Shown: positions 57,609 through 64,000 of the stretch, in pieces | Numbering within the stretch: position 1 is the first letter of the stretch | How the letters are laid out: each line of letters starts with the position of its first letter | Assembly: GCA_034421015.1 (NCBI GenBank) | Contig: DAOUKT010000028.1 | Span: forward strand, 8,170 to 72,169 | Direction: 5' to 3' | DNA length: 64,000 nucleotides | From: DAOUJW01 sp034421015 | Lineage (GTDB): Bacteria > Chloroflexota > Dehalococcoidia > Lucifugimonadales > UBA2985 | Program-made: the position numbers and the translations under genes | Notes under the pieces: model-generated | The model's database searches: none | The model's input: the letters and a program-made list of their open reading frames with translations, nothing else | Told to the model about the DNA's origin: nothing

Positions 57609-58874
57609 CTAATCGCCGCCCAACCTGGCCTCTATCAGCTCCAGGAACTCATCGTGGGATGAGACGGTGGCGACGTCCCTGATGAAATCGCCCAGGGTCG
57701 GGCTGGCCGCGCGCAGCTTCGTCAGCTGCTCGAAAATGGGACTGATGGAGGCTGGGCTGTCTCCGTAGCTCCCGTGAAAGGCAAAGTAGGCCTGGTTGAG
57801 CTTGCGGATGTAGTATCCGTTCTCCGCCATGTACAGCCTCCGCTCCTCCATGTAAGCCTCCGCCTCCTCAATCCTGCCCTCGGATAGCAGGTCCTCAGTG
57901 GTGAAGCGCGTCTCCCGCATCTCCTCCCGGAAGTCGAAGGGCTCCTGCTGGGCCTGAGGCTGCAGGCTGGGCTTCAGCGGAATGGACGCGTTCGCCCCCG
58001 CCTCAAACTCCCGGGACACAAGGTCTCCCAGCTCGTCTCCGAATATGCTGGCCACAGTCTCGTTGATAGTCGTCATCTCAGTGTTGTGGCCGTAGGCCTG
58101 GCCCAGGGGCCGGAAGAACAGGTAGTGGTGCATCCACTCGTGGGCGGCAATCCTCATGGTGGTCCGGAGTGAGTACCTCGCGTTGATGACGGCGGGAAAG
58201 GTGGCCACGCCTCCCGTGCCCACAATGATGGCCGACAGGCCCACCTCCGCATGTATCCGCCGCTCTATGGCGTCCATCTCCTCCTCCGTGATGCCGGGCA
58301 CCAGCAGCGTGGCTTCCACCGTCTCAATCCGGTCCCGGGGCGATACGATGAGCGCCCTTGGGGAAGGCTCCAGCCGAAAGTCCACGGGCGGAAAGTTGAT
58401 CCCAATATCCCGGAATAGACCACTTGGAAACAGGTCTTCCCTGCCAATGGCCTCGTCCAGGGCCGCCTCCAGCCTCTCCTCCACGTCATCCCGTATACCG
58501 GCCCTCTCCTCCCTTGTCGCCGCAAGCTCCGCAATGTATTCGTCCAGGGCTGTCGTCTCTTCACCGTCGGTGGGCAGGCCGATCTCCGAGATCATCCCCT
58601 CAAGCCGCCTCTCCTCCTCTCCCAGAAGGAAGTAGCGGGCGACCAGGTCCCTCTTCTCATGCTCTTCCAGGCTGCGGCCGACGAGAATGCCCTCCGCGCT
58701 GTGCAGCCACTTGGCGAAGAAGTTGCCCACCTCCCACTGGACCACGGAGTATTTGTAGGCGGCGGCATGGTGGACCGCGGGAGACAGGTCGAGGGTGTCC
58801 TTTGTGGTCAGGAGCGCGAAGGCAATGAAGACGGCGAGGGTCACTCGCACAAAGTCCCTGATGTAGTGTTTCAC
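57609..58874 (-). CDS. Membrane-anchored HExxH protein, probable metalloprotease
   Basis: This protein of about 421 residues has one N-terminal transmembrane segment (VRVTLAVFIAFALLTTKDTL), a long helical middle, and HEWMHHYLFFRPL (zinc motif, about 244-256) followed by NETVASIFGDELG, the gluzincin-like Glu. The C-terminal part is helical (AEAYMEERRLYMAENGYYI). It is probably an extracytoplasmic peptidase of unknown family. GTG at 58874 follows GGGAGGAGG; an in-frame upstream start would add 25 residues. It is convergent with the ArsA operon, 21 bases apart. Confidence 0.75.
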   Translation of the reverse strand: MKHYIRDFVRVTLAVFIAFALLTTKDTLDLSPAVHHAAAYKYSVVQWEVGNFFAKWLHSAEGILVGRSLEEHEKRDLVARYFLLGEEERRLEGMISEIGLPTDGEETTALDEYIAELAATREERAGIRDDVEERLEAALDEAIGREDLFPSGLFRDIGINFPPVDFRLEPSPRALIVSPRDRIETVEATLLVPGITEEEMDAIERRIHAEVGLSAIIVGTGGVATFPAVINARYSLRTTMRIAAHEWMHHYLFFRPLGQAYGHNTEMTTINETVASIFGDELGDLVSREFEAGANASIPLKPSLQPQAQQEPFDFREEMRETRFTTEDLLSEGRIEEAEAYMEERRLYMAENGYYIRKLNQAYFAFHGSYGDSPASISPIFEQLTKLRAASPTLGDFIRDVATVSSHDEFLELIEARLGGD

Positions 58875-58955
58875 ACCACCTCCTCCCTCTAATGATAGCC
58901 CTGAGCGGTAAGTGCGCTCAACTGGGCCGCGCCACAATACGGAGGACAAGCCGTC

Positions 58956-59879
58956 GTGGTATCATTCAAGCATGATTTCGAGGTCCGGATGCTGATACGA
59001 GGGCTGCTGGTTGGAGCGGCGGCCGGCGCTTATATGGGACTGTCCGGCTACATGGCCGGGCAGATGTCCCGGGTGCCCAGGACGCGCCCGGACACCACGC
59101 CGGACAGCCTTGGGCTGGAGTACGAAGACGCCGTCTTCACCAACCGAGGCGGGTCACTGGAGCTAAGGGGCTGGCGCATCTGGCAGGGCGCGCCCGACTT
59201 CTGGGTCATCCTTGTCCACGGCAGCGGCGGCAACCGCGCCCACAACGCCGTCAACATGCTGGGCCTGACCAGGGACCTGGTGAGAAGGGGCGTCGGCGTC
59301 CTGACCTTCGACCTGAGGGCCCACGGCGAGTCCCAGGGCAACAGGGCATCCATAGGCTACGAGGAGCGCACCGACCTCCAGGGCGCGATCGACTACCTGG
59401 AGGCAAGGGGTGTCACCAGAGACTGCATTGGCGTGCTCGGCTTCTCCCTGGGCGCGGTCATCACCATTCTCGCGGCCGCGGAAGAGCGGGGACTGGCGGG
59501 CCTCGTGCTGGACAGCCCCTTCGCCAGCTTGGTGGAGATGGTCTACCGCGAGACGTCCAGGCGCAACGGCGTGCCCAGGTTCTTCCTGCCGGGAATGATG
59601 TTGATGGGCCGCGTCCTGTACGGCGTAGATCTGTCCTCCGTGCGCCCGCTGGAAGCCGTGCAGAGGGTCGACTGCCCGCTGCTCTTCATCCACGGAGCGC
59701 AGGACGCGATGGTGGCCCCATCAAACTCCGCCAGGCTGTATGAAGCGGCGGCCGCAGATAAGGACATCTGGTTGGCGCCCGACGCGCGGCACGCGCAGAG
59801 CTACAACACGCGACCCGTGGAGTACGTCGACCGGGTAGTGGACTTCTTCGGCAGCGCTATGCGGCGGCCCCGGCCGTAA
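58956..59879 (+). CDS. Alpha/beta hydrolase with N-terminal membrane segment
   Basis: This 307-residue protein has a hydrophobic N-terminal segment (LIRGLLVGAAAGAYMGLSGY) that may anchor it. It is followed by an alpha/beta hydrolase: LVHGSGGNRAHN (oxyanion loop), FDLRAHGESQGN, GVLGFSLGAVI (Ser nucleophile in GFSLG), CPLLFIHGAQDAMV (Asp) and DARHAQSYNT (His). It is of the esterase/thioesterase type. The start is GTG at 58956, or ATG at 58989. Its end overlaps the 3' end of rplT by 23 bases. Confidence 0.82.
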   Translation: MVSFKHDFEVRMLIRGLLVGAAAGAYMGLSGYMAGQMSRVPRTRPDTTPDSLGLEYEDAVFTNRGGSLELRGWRIWQGAPDFWVILVHGSGGNRAHNAVNMLGLTRDLVRRGVGVLTFDLRAHGESQGNRASIGYEERTDLQGAIDYLEARGVTRDCIGVLGFSLGAVITILAAAEERGLAGLVLDSPFASLVEMVYRETSRRNGVPRFFLPGMMLMGRVLYGVDLSSVRPLEAVQRVDCPLLFIHGAQDAMVAPSNSARLYEAAAADKDIWLAPDARHAQSYNTRPVEYVDRVVDFFGSAMRRPRP

Positions 59880-60228
59880 GGCCTTCCTTAGCCGCCGACG
59901 CCAGATGGGCAAAGGTCTCCGAGTCCCTGACCGCAATGTCCGCCAGGATCTTGCGGTCCACCTCCACGCCGCTCCGGTGAAGCCCGTCAATGAACCTGCT
60001 GTAGGAGAGGCCGTGCTCGCGGGCGGCTGCGTTGATCCGCACAATCCACAGGCGCCTCATGTCCCCCTTGCGCTCCCGGCGATGCCGGTAGGCGTGGCTC
60101 AATGCCTTGATGAGGGACTCTCTGGCCTGCTTGTAAAGGCGATGCCGCCCGCCCCGATGACCCTTGGTCATCGCGAGCAGCCTCTTGTGTCGTTGTCTGG
60201 TTGTTACGCCTCGCTTGATTCTGGGCAC
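59857..60228 (-). CDS. rplT: 50S ribosomal protein L20
   Basis: This 123-residue protein has the L20 signature PRIKRGVTTRQRHKRLLAMT, then KGHRGGRHRLYKQARESLIK and RRLWIVRINAAAREHGLSYS. L20 binds 23S rRNA early in assembly and in many bacteria represses the infC-rpmI-rplT mRNA. The start is GTG, 18 bases after rpmI. It is last in the operon, and its 3' end overlaps that of the hydrolase gene. Confidence 0.96.
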   Translation of the reverse strand: MPRIKRGVTTRQRHKRLLAMTKGHRGGRHRLYKQARESLIKALSHAYRHRRERKGDMRRLWIVRINAAAREHGLSYSRFIDGLHRSGVEVDRKILADIAVRDSETFAHLASAAKEGLTAGAAA

Positions 60229-60246
60229 GTCGATTACTCCGGGTTC

Positions 60247-60444
60247 TTACATGTATGGCAGCGCGCGCTTGATGCCCGGCCGGTCGGCAGGGCTCGTGTC
60301 GAGCTTGCGATGGTATAGCCGATGCACCTTGGCCGGCTTCTTGCGGCGCAGGTGGCTCCGATGGCCCTTCATGCGCAGTATTCTGCCGGTGCCGGTGATG
60401 TGGAATCGGGCCTTGGCGCCCTTGTGTGTCTTCAGCTTAGGCAT
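60247..60444 (-). CDS. rpmI: 50S ribosomal protein L35
   Basis: This 65-residue basic protein starts MPKLKTHKGAKARFHITGTG and contains RRKKPAKVHRLYHRKLDT, the L35 consensus. It is part of the large ribosomal subunit. The start ATG overlaps the infC stop by 8 bases. Gene order infC-rpmI-rplT is conserved in bacteria. Confidence 0.96.
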   Translation of the reverse strand: MPKLKTHKGAKARFHITGTGRILRMKGHRSHLRRKKPAKVHRLYHRKLDTSPADRPGIKRALPYM

Positions 60445-60997
60445 TCGCCACCTCTTCGGGTTCAGGCTCCTTCTCCGCCTTGGCGCGCTGGCCCGTAGGA
60501 GCGATGACTATGCTCAACCTGCGGCCCTCCAGTGATGGGGTCTTCTCCGGTTTCGCCTCGTCCTTGAAGGCCTCCGCCATGCGCCGCAGGAGGTCCAAGC
60601 CTATGTCCTGGTGTGTTATCTCTCGTCCTCTGAACATTACCGTCAGCTTGACCTTGGCCCCCTCGTCCAGCAGCTTCTTGACCTGGCGCTTCTTGGCCTC
60701 CATGTCGTGCTCGCCGATCCTGGGGCGGAACCTGACCTCCCGCAGGAGGGTGGTCTTCTGGCCCTTGCGAGCCTCCCGCTCCTTCTTGGTCTGCAGGTAC
60801 CGGAACTTGCCGTAGTCCAGCAGCCTGCACACGGGCGGGTTGGCGCCGGGGGCCACCTCCACAAGGTCAAGGCCCTTTTCCTGGGCAAACTGAATCGCCT
60901 CGGAGGTTGGCATAGTGCCGACTTGCTCTCCCTGGTCATCTATGACCAGAACCTCGCGAGAGTGTATGTGCTGGTTAACTCGGTAATCTCTAGGTAT
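60437..60997 (-). CDS. infC: Translation initiation factor IF-3, probable AUA start
   Basis: This 186-residue factor prevents subunit joining and checks start codons. The N-terminal domain has DYRVNQHIHSREVLVIDDQG and LDLVEVAPGANPPVCRLLDY; the C-terminal domain has VRFRPRIGEHDMEAKKRQVK and TVMFRGREITHQDIG. No ATG, GTG or TTG fits the start. An ATA at 60997, 6 bases after GGAGG, aligns with the AUU start in Bacillus subtilis (I-S-K-D there, I-P-R-D here). A GTG at 61054 lies in the promoter and is excluded. The odd start allows self-control by IF-3. Confidence 0.93.
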   Translation of the reverse strand: MPRDYRVNQHIHSREVLVIDDQGEQVGTMPTSEAIQFAQEKGLDLVEVAPGANPPVCRLLDYGKFRYLQTKKEREARKGQKTTLLREVRFRPRIGEHDMEAKKRQVKKLLDEGAKVKLTVMFRGREITHQDIGLDLLRRMAEAFKDEAKPEKTPSLEGRRLSIVIAPTGQRAKAEKEPEPEEVANA

Positions 60998-61044
60998 GCC
61001 TCTCCTCCAACAATGGCTTCTCAAGCCGCACGATTTAGAACGCC

Positions 61045-61073
61045 AATATAGCACACGTCAATCCGGTAGTCAA
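61045..61073 (-). promoter_or_regulatory. Sigma-70 promoter for infC operon
   Basis: On the minus strand TTGACT (61068-61073) and TGC-TATATT (61045-61050) are 17 bases apart. Transcription would begin near 61038, about 40 bases before the ATA start. This excludes the earlier GTG at 61054 as start. Confidence 0.7.
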
Positions 61074-61152
61074 CGCGCGACGCCCCGAATTTGCCTCAAT
61101 CTGACCTGAATTGGCAGTCTCGATTCCAGTTGCCGACGAAATCGGCTGGCCG

Positions 61153-61779
61153 CTATCGCTGCAGATGCTGTCTCACTTCATCCGCAAGGGCAGCAACGCC
61201 CCTTCTCGTAACCGAGACTCTTCGGGAATCTCCCTTGCCCTCGAAGTGGCGGGACACCTTGTGGGGTAGAGGAGTGCTGGCCCAGATGACTATCACGTCC
61301 GCCCAGTCGCGGTCGCCGCGGTAGTAGCGGGCGTCCCTGGAAGTCTGGGTGGTCACAAACCGCCACTCCACGGAGTCCGGCGTGTTCTCGCGTATCTCCC
61401 GTGCCTGCGCCTCAGTACCGCCGACAACCAGCACCCGGCCCATGCCCGCCGCCTTCAGCGTCTGCGCCATTCGCTCCAGCGCGCTGCGGTTGGTGGAGCC
61501 GCCGCACATCTCGCAGAAGGGCTGGTCAACCAGCAGCAGCGCGCTCGGGTCGCCGGCGCCCGCGGCCTGCTGGCTGCAGTCCCCGTTTCGGCAGTGAAGG
61601 AGGAAGGCATCGGACAGGACGGCCCCGACCCGCTCCCGCTTGTCAGCTGAGATGCGCGTACGGTTGGGACGGCCGGACACAACCCCCGCTGCGACAAGGG
61701 CCCCAAGGGCCGTCTGCTGCGCTGCGGCGTCGGTCACCCCGAAGCCGGACAGCATCTCCGATATGGATACGTCGGCCAA
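61153..61779 (-). CDS. Hypothetical zinc-binding protein, DUF2325-like C-terminus
   Basis: This 208-residue protein has an N-terminal helical part (ISEMLSGFGVTDAAAQQTAL) resembling a winged helix, two cysteine pairs around HCRNGDC and FCEMCGG (about 83-115), and a C-terminal strand-helix block GRVLVVGGTEAQAREIREN, then DWADVIVIWASTPLPHKVS. The last part resembles DUF2325 in pattern only. It could be a small regulator that binds metal. It lies 4 bases after the SAM methyltransferase stop on the same strand, so they are probably one operon. Confidence 0.6.
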   Translation of the reverse strand: MADVSISEMLSGFGVTDAAAQQTALGALVAAGVVSGRPNRTRISADKRERVGAVLSDAFLLHCRNGDCSQQAAGAGDPSALLLVDQPFCEMCGGSTNRSALERMAQTLKAAGMGRVLVVGGTEAQAREIRENTPDSVEWRFVTTQTSRDARYYRGDRDWADVIVIWASTPLPHKVSRHFEGKGDSRRVSVTRRGVAALADEVRQHLQR

Positions 61780-61783
61780 GGCG

Positions 61784-62407
61784 CTACCCGTCCCGGCCCA
61801 CGGCCGCGGGCTCTCGGGACGCCGGAGGCTTCTGGGCCGCCAGCCTGGCCAGCGCGATGAACCGGCCCCCGTCCCTCTCCGGCTCCCACTGCAGGCTCTC
61901 CGAGTAGTGCCTGACGCGGAAGTCCAGGAACAGGCGCATCAGCTCATTGGGGCGCATTCTGAACCTTGGGTCGGCGGGGCCGCTCACGTCGTAGTCAGCG
62001 GCGTAGTGCTGCTCCTGCACAATGTAACCGCCCGGCCTGAGGGCGTCCTTCACGCCAGGGACCATCTCCCGGTTCATGTAGAAGCAGATCGTTATCAGGT
62101 CGTAGGTTTCGGCGGGAAGGGAGTGGTCATCCAGGTCGGCGACGATGGTGTTGATGGACACCCCGCGCTCCCGGGCTGCGTCCTGGGCCAGCTTCAGCGC
62201 CGGCTCCGCGATGTCGATGGCATCCACGTCGAACCCGATCTCCGCCAGGTACAGGGCGTTGCGGCCGTTTCCGCAGGCCAGGTCCAGGGCGCGGCCCCTG
62301 GGAATGCGGCCGGCCCACTCAGCCACAAAGGGCGACGGCGAGCTCCTGCCCCGGTAGTCGCCACCTGCCCATCTCTCGGCCCAGTTGATTCGCTCCCTCT
62401 CGCTCAT
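61784..62407 (-). CDS. Class I SAM-dependent methyltransferase (TehB-like)
   Basis: This 207-residue protein has NWAERWAGGDYRG at the start, the SAM loop ALDLACGNGRNALYLAEIGF (about 40-59), DIAEPALKLAQ and DLDDHSLPAETYDLITICFY, the pattern of TehB and related small-molecule methyltransferases. The C-terminus is Pro/Ala-rich. The substrate is unknown. ATG at 62407. It is upstream of the zinc-binding gene in a two-gene operon and divergent from threonine aldolase. Confidence 0.82.
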   Translation of the reverse strand: MSERERINWAERWAGGDYRGRSSPSPFVAEWAGRIPRGRALDLACGNGRNALYLAEIGFDVDAIDIAEPALKLAQDAARERGVSINTIVADLDDHSLPAETYDLITICFYMNREMVPGVKDALRPGGYIVQEQHYAADYDVSGPADPRFRMRPNELMRLFLDFRVRHYSESLQWEPERDGGRFIALARLAAQKPPASREPAAVGRDG

Positions 62408-62538
62408 GCAGGTTCACTCCTTGCAGCGTCATCGCCCTTTCGCGGCGCCAGTGACCATACTATCACACGCATGGCGCTTGGCAAGCCATGCTGATAGAAT
62501 GGAGTCCCTTGCAGATGAACTGGACAGGAGGCGCTCAG

Positions 62539-63588
62539 ATGAGGCAGATAGACCTGCGAAGCGACACCGTGACCCATCCCACGCCGGCCATGCGGCAGGC
62601 CATGGCAACCGCCGAGGTGGGGGACGACGGATGGGGCGACGACCCCACGGTCAATCGCTTGCAGGAGAGGGTGGCCCGACTTATGGGCAAGGAGGCGGCG
62701 GTGTTCGTCCCCAGCGGCACCATGGCCAACCTGTCCTCGATCCTGACCCACTGCCAGCGGGGCGACGAGATCATCGTCGGTGACCAGTCCCACATCTATC
62801 TGTACGAGTACGGCAGCGCCTCAGCCCTGGGCGGCGTGTCATACTGCCAGGTCCACAACGAGGAGGACGGCACGATGGACCCCCAGGCGATTGAGGACGC
62901 CATACGGCCGCCGGTTGACCGCTTTCCCCGCACGGCCCTGGTCTGCCTGGAGAACACCCACAACCGGTGCAGCGGCCGCGTGCTGACCACGGAGTACGTC
63001 GAGACCATTGCAGACATAGCCCACAGCCGGGACGCAGCCTTGCACCTGGACGGGGCGCGTATCTTCAACGCCGCCGTCCACCTGGGCCTGCCGCCCGCGG
63101 AGCTCGTGCGCTCCGTGGACTCAATGATGTTCTGCTTCTCCAAGGGCCTCTCATGCCCCGTGGGGTCCATCGTCTGCGGCCCTCGGGACTTCATCGAGAG
63201 GGCCCGCGTCATCCGCAACGCCCTGGGCGGCGGGATGCGGCAGGCGGGCGTGCTGGCGGCGGCGGCAATGGTTGCCCTGGACGAGATGGTGGAGCGACTG
63301 GCGGAGGACCACGCCAACGCCCGCAGGCTGGCCGAGGGGCTGAGCCGGATACCAGGCATCATCATCGACCCTGCCGACATCCAGACCAACATCGTCATTC
63401 TGGAGCTTGCCGACGGCGACGCCCCGGGCTTCCTGGGCAGGTCGGCGGAGCGAGGCCTGCGAGGCTCGCACCCCCACGGCTCCAGGGTGCGGTTCGTGAC
63501 CCACTACGGCATTGGGCCGGAGGACATCGACGCGGCGCTGGAGGTAGTGGAGTCCGTCATGAAGGAGCGCGTGGGCGTCGGCGGGTAA
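62539..63588 (+). CDS. ltaE: Low-specificity L-threonine aldolase
   Basis: This 349-residue PLP enzyme cleaves threonine to glycine and acetaldehyde. It has IDLRSDTVTHPTPAMRQAMA at the start, VFVPSGTMANLSSIL, LENTHNRCSGRV, LHLDGARIFNAAVHLG and the PLP lysine in MFCFSKGLSCPVGS. ATG at 62539 follows ACAGGAGG by about 8 bases and is chosen over an upstream ATG at 62488. Length is typical. Confidence 0.93.
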   Translation: MRQIDLRSDTVTHPTPAMRQAMATAEVGDDGWGDDPTVNRLQERVARLMGKEAAVFVPSGTMANLSSILTHCQRGDEIIVGDQSHIYLYEYGSASALGGVSYCQVHNEEDGTMDPQAIEDAIRPPVDRFPRTALVCLENTHNRCSGRVLTTEYVETIADIAHSRDAALHLDGARIFNAAVHLGLPPAELVRSVDSMMFCFSKGLSCPVGSIVCGPRDFIERARVIRNALGGGMRQAGVLAAAAMVALDEMVERLAEDHANARRLAEGLSRIPGIIIDPADIQTNIVILELADGDAPGFLGRSAERGLRGSHPHGSRVRFVTHYGIGPEDIDAALEVVESVMKERVGVGG

Positions 63589-63639
63589 GGCCCGTTGCCG
63601 CCCATTAGGACAGCCTTGCACATCCTGCCGGAAGCCACC

Positions 63640-63925
63640 AATAGTAACCATTCCTGCGGCGGGAGACCTTTGCGCAACTATGGCCACACATTGGAGGCAA
63701 TACGTTTATCGTCATTCCCGCAGAAGCTTGCCCCGCACTTGATGCGGGGGCGGGAATCTATTTCCTTCAATATAGAACTATCTGGATTCCTGCTTAAGGA
63801 GACCTTTGCGTAACTACGGCGACATCTTGGAGGTAATACGTTTCTCGTCATTCCGGCGAAAGCCGGAATCTATCTTCGTCTATTCGACCCCCCCCCTGGA
63901 TTCCTGCTTCCGGAGACCTTTGCGT
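63640..63925. repeat. Tandem family C/D repeat cluster
   Basis: The motif GGAGACCTTTGCGNAACT occurs at 63662, 63798 and 63912. Each of the first two is followed by AATACGTTTNTCGTCATTCC, a palindromic core and GGATTCCTGCTT. The units are about 136 and 114 bases. One core is CCCCGCACTTGATGCGGGG, the other TTCCGGCGAAAGCCGGAA. No spacer-repeat regularity of a CRISPR array is seen. The rest of 63589-63983 has no recognised feature. Confidence 0.7.
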
Positions 63926-63983
63926 AACTCTTGGGATTAGGGGAGAATACGGAGGGAGAGTCTCAAGGAGCCAGGAGGGAATC

Positions 63984-64000
63984 ATGCACCGAGAGATGGG
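63984..64000 (+). CDS. Possible start of a gene cut by the window edge
   Basis: An ATG at 63984 follows AGGAGGGA by 4 bases, a strong ribosome site, and the frame is open (MHREM) to the window end. Only five codons are visible, so no product can be assigned. Confidence 0.35.

Noticed and set aside
60998..61054. GTG at 61054 as infC start
   Set aside because: It lies upstream of the predicted transcription start and adds non-conserved residues.
63595..63813. 72-codon open frame after threonine aldolase
   Set aside because: It runs through the repeat cluster and has no ribosome site or protein features.
63640..63925. CRISPR array
   Set aside because: Only three unequal units with palindromic cores, no short constant repeats and spacers, and no cas genes in the window.

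Overview
The window is a gene-dense, G+C-rich bacterial chromosome segment, and its gene content points to Chloroflexota of the SAR202/Dehalococcoidia type. This placement is inferred from tandem class III CoA-transferases, an LLM-family (F420-type) oxidoreductase, a molybdenum hydroxylase large subunit, a SerA plus class V aminotransferase pair, and many small palindromic repeats between genes. No 16S gene is present to confirm it. About 66 protein genes, two tRNAs (Pro-UGG, Gln-UUG), several promoters and terminators, and at least five families of short dispersed repeats can be supported.

Layout. 0.2-10.1 kb: a CoA-transferase pair, a HigB/HigA-like toxin-antitoxin locus between repeat copies, an isochorismatase/LLM oxidoreductase pair, a branched-chain aminotransferase, tRNA-Pro, an FmdB-type zinc ribbon protein, dtd and pcm. 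10.6-15.0 kb: a very divergent PEP-carboxykinase-like protein, then an A+T-richer two-gene island (possible dual-OB protein plus a DUF488 fusion). 15.2-23.1 kb: speD-speB, an M50 protease, a RadD-like helicase, an orphan antitoxin-like tail, a cysteine desulfurase, a leucine-rich lipoprotein and htpX. 23.5-26.6 kb: a one-module adenylation-thiolation-reductase enzyme whose stop codon touches the 3' end of tRNA-Gln. 26.9-30.5 kb: rpmH-rnpA-yidD-(beta-propeller lipoprotein)-yidC-jag behind a near-consensus promoter. 30.5-33.2 kb: a secreted DUF1524 nuclease with three Excalibur repeats, a NUDIX hydrolase and a methyltransferase. 33.4-37.6 kb: an orphan xanthine-dehydrogenase-type subunit and a type II restriction-modification pair. 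38-48 kb: hydroxyacyl-CoA dehydrogenase, serA and its aminotransferase partner, tyrS, ribF, an EamA transporter, a winged-helix protein and DAHP synthase. 48.3-52.7 kb: a complete amino-acid ABC transporter (AapJQMP). 53-64 kb: tyrosine phosphatase with metallophosphoesterase, PIG-L deacetylase, ArsA/Get3-like ATPase with a small partner, a membrane-anchored HExxH protein, an alpha/beta hydrolase, infC-rpmI-rplT, two further minus-strand genes, threonine aldolase and a repeat cluster.

Core metabolism and translation genes are interleaved with lower-G+C accessory islands: the TA locus, the DUF488 pair, the helicase, the nuclease and the restriction-modification system. Short inverted-repeat elements sit in most of the larger intergenic gaps. 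The most interesting candidates are the DUF488 two-gene island, the PEPCK-like protein without a canonical P-loop, the A-T-R enzyme next to tRNA-Gln, the CoA-transferase pair in which one partner appears to lack the catalytic Asp, the nested inverted-repeat elements, and a probable AUA start codon for infC.
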